The position numbers were made by a program, and so were the translations under genes. A stretch of 13,919 nt of DNA from Proteobacteria bacterium ST_bin12 (GTDB lineage: Bacteria; Pseudomonadota; Gammaproteobacteria; Burkholderiales; Methylophilaceae). The notes beneath the pieces were generated by a model. It was given only the letters and a program-made list of their open reading frames with translations, was not told the origin of the DNA and did not search any database. The number at the start of each line of letters is the position of its first letter. Positions within the stretch are counted from its first letter, which is position 1. Below are positions 12,721 to 13,919 of the stretch, piece by piece. The stretch spans positions 1 through 13,919 of the forward strand of contig MSXP01000009.1 in assembly GCA_002083635.1 (NCBI GenBank). Direction: 5' to 3'.

Positions 12721-13919
12721 ATGAATTATCACGCATACGAAAGTAGAATCACCTACATCATTATTGCCATCCTGATCTGCATCCAGATTGGGGTTTTTGT
12801 AGCCCTGCGTACAAACAATCATGCCGCTGTACAAGCCACCATTAAAGAGGAACTCACAACTGGTACCCATGTTTTTAATCGACTCATTGAACTAAGAAGT
12901 CGTCAGTTACAACAAGCTTCAGAAATTTTATGTGGCGATTTTGGATTCAGAGAATCTATCGCCACGCGAGACAAAACAACCATTGAATCTATGCTGAGTA
13001 ATCACAGCGCGCGGGCGGATGCTAGTATATCAATATTAACGGGCTTGGATCAGCAAGTCATTGCTACATCGCCAAGCAAGATTGAGCTAGATTCAAATTT
13101 GATTCAACAAATCGCGCCTGTAGACTCTGCAAAAAAACAAATACTGAATTTTATTCCACTCAATTTATCATCTCATTCGCGCGTTTATGACGATATTTCA
13201 TCAAAAGTTAAATCAGATGAAATCTACCAACTGATTAATACGCAAATTTTAAGCCCACTGCATTCCGCCACCCTTACGCTGGGTTTTCCAATTAACAACG
13301 CCTACGCGCAAGAGCTAAAAACGCTTATCGGCATGGATTTTTTATTTTTTTCTCAAGAAAACGGTATTTGGCAGCTACACGCAAGCACCATTAACGCGTT
13401 TGATGCGCAATTATTTACGCCGCTTAATTTGCACACTAGGCAAATCAATACAAAAACTGAACAGTATCTTAGCAAGCCTATCGTGTTGCAATCGACATCA
13501 AACAAACTGGTCATCGCAGTTGCCGCAAAACCCATGCGCAAACTCATGCAGCCATTTAAACAATTTGAAACCACACTGATTTATCTACTCGTCATCACAA
13601 TACTACTTTCAGCTTTTGCAATTTATATGGTCACCAACAAAATGGTGCGTCCATTAAACGATTTAGCGCATCAAGATAACTTAACAGGTTTAGGCAATCG
13701 CCGACTTTTTACGTTGTCTTTGGATAACGCAATTAACGAACTTAATACGTTAAGTAAACCGTTTACGCTGATGATTTTAGACTTAGATAAGTTTAAATTG
13801 ATTAATGACGCAAAAGGCCATGATGCTGGCGATATCGTTTTACAAGCAGCCGCACAACGTTTGAAAGAAACGCTCAGAAACTCTGATACAGTTATTCTGT
13901 CCCAACATAATAAAGATGG
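12721..13919 (+). CDS. Membrane-bound dCache-GGDEF protein, 5' part only; signature motif not seen where expected (continues past the right edge or is disrupted)
   Basis: The frame is open from ATG 12721 to the window end (399 codons), with GAGG seven bases before the start. Segments: first membrane helix about 10-30; periplasmic sensor about 31-280 resembling a double-Cache domain (THVFNRLIELRSRQLQQAS, then DFGFRESIATRDKTTIESML); second helix about 284-304; a short HAMP-like VRPLNDLA (309-316); then a GGDEF domain start with DNLTGLGNRR (319-328) and DLDKFKLINDAKGHDAGD (354-371). The frame then reads LKETLRNSDTV, which is normally followed within a few residues by R-x-GGDEF. Here it continues ILSQHNKDG to the edge, with no GGDEF. 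So either the cyclase is degenerate, a frameshift or insertion has occurred near 13892, or the contig end is faulty. Diguanylate cyclase activity cannot be assumed. An intact homologue would make c-di-GMP, opposing RpfG. Confidence 0.8.
   Translation, partial: MNYHAYESRITYIIIAILICIQIGVFVALRTNNHAAVQATIKEELTTGTHVFNRLIELRSRQLQQASEILCGDFGFRESIATRDKTTIESMLSNHSARADASISILTGLDQQVIATSPSKIELDSNLIQQIAPVDSAKKQILNFIPLNLSSHSRVYDDISSKVKSDEIYQLINTQILSPLHSATLTLGFPINNAYAQELKTLIGMDFLFFSQENGIWQLHASTINAFDAQLFTPLNLHTRQINTKTEQYLSKPIVLQSTSNKLVIAVAAKPMRKLMQPFKQFETTLIYLLVITILLSAFAIYMVTNKMVRPLNDLAHQDNLTGLGNRRLFTLSLDNAINELNTLSKPFTLMILDLDKFKLINDAKGHDAGDIVLQAAAQRLKETLRNSDTVILSQHNKD

Noticed and set aside
1..13919. CRISPR arrays, tRNA or rRNA genes, complete insertion sequences, prophage genes
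   Set aside because: No regularly spaced repeats, cloverleaf-like genes, transposase or phage proteins were found on either strand.

Overview
The window looks like the chromosome of a low-GC methylotrophic betaproteobacterium, most likely a Methylophilaceae member close to Methylotenera. The case rests on a truncated XoxF-type PQQ methanol dehydrogenase at the left edge, AT-rich intergenic DNA, and the overall protein character. The family-level placement is inferred; no rRNA or other marker gene is present.

Left part (1-4521): the 5' end of xoxF on the minus strand, with a good sigma70-like promoter and a leader of about 136 nt. Divergent from it are three closely spaced plus-strand genes: a prolyl aminopeptidase (S33 alpha/beta hydrolase), a YihY/BrkB-type membrane protein fused to a C-terminal cyclic-nucleotide-binding-like domain, and a TPR protein with a C-terminal 2OG-Fe(II) oxygenase-like domain.

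Centre (4796-11053): a compact DSF (diffusible signal factor) quorum-sensing module of Xanthomonas type. It comprises rpfG (REC + HD-GYP c-di-GMP phosphodiesterase), a single-domain CheY-like regulator, and rpfC (five or six membrane segments, HisKA, HATPase, REC, Hpt). Facing rpfC, with one base between the stop codons, is rpfF, the crotonase-fold DSF synthase. rpfF has a near-consensus promoter whose 17-bp spacer is an almost exact palindrome. Divergent from rpfF is a FadL-type outer-membrane fatty-acid channel gene that ends in a strong intrinsic terminator. Together these genes could make (RpfF), possibly take up (FadL), sense (RpfC) and respond to (RpfG and the CheY-like protein) a cis-2-unsaturated fatty-acid signal, with c-di-GMP turnover as output. 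The uptake role is inference.

Right part (11287-13919): an Acr3-type arsenite efflux permease on the minus strand without a visible arsR or arsC, a 381-bp intergenic stretch with several inverted repeats, and the 5' part of a membrane-bound dCache-GGDEF protein. That protein departs from the GGDEF consensus exactly where the signature motif should be, just before the window ends.

The main discovery candidate is the rpf/DSF cluster in a methylotroph, with its CheY-like protein in the rpfH position, the palindromic rpfF promoter and the adjoining fadL. No CRISPR array, tRNA or rRNA gene, or complete insertion sequence was seen.
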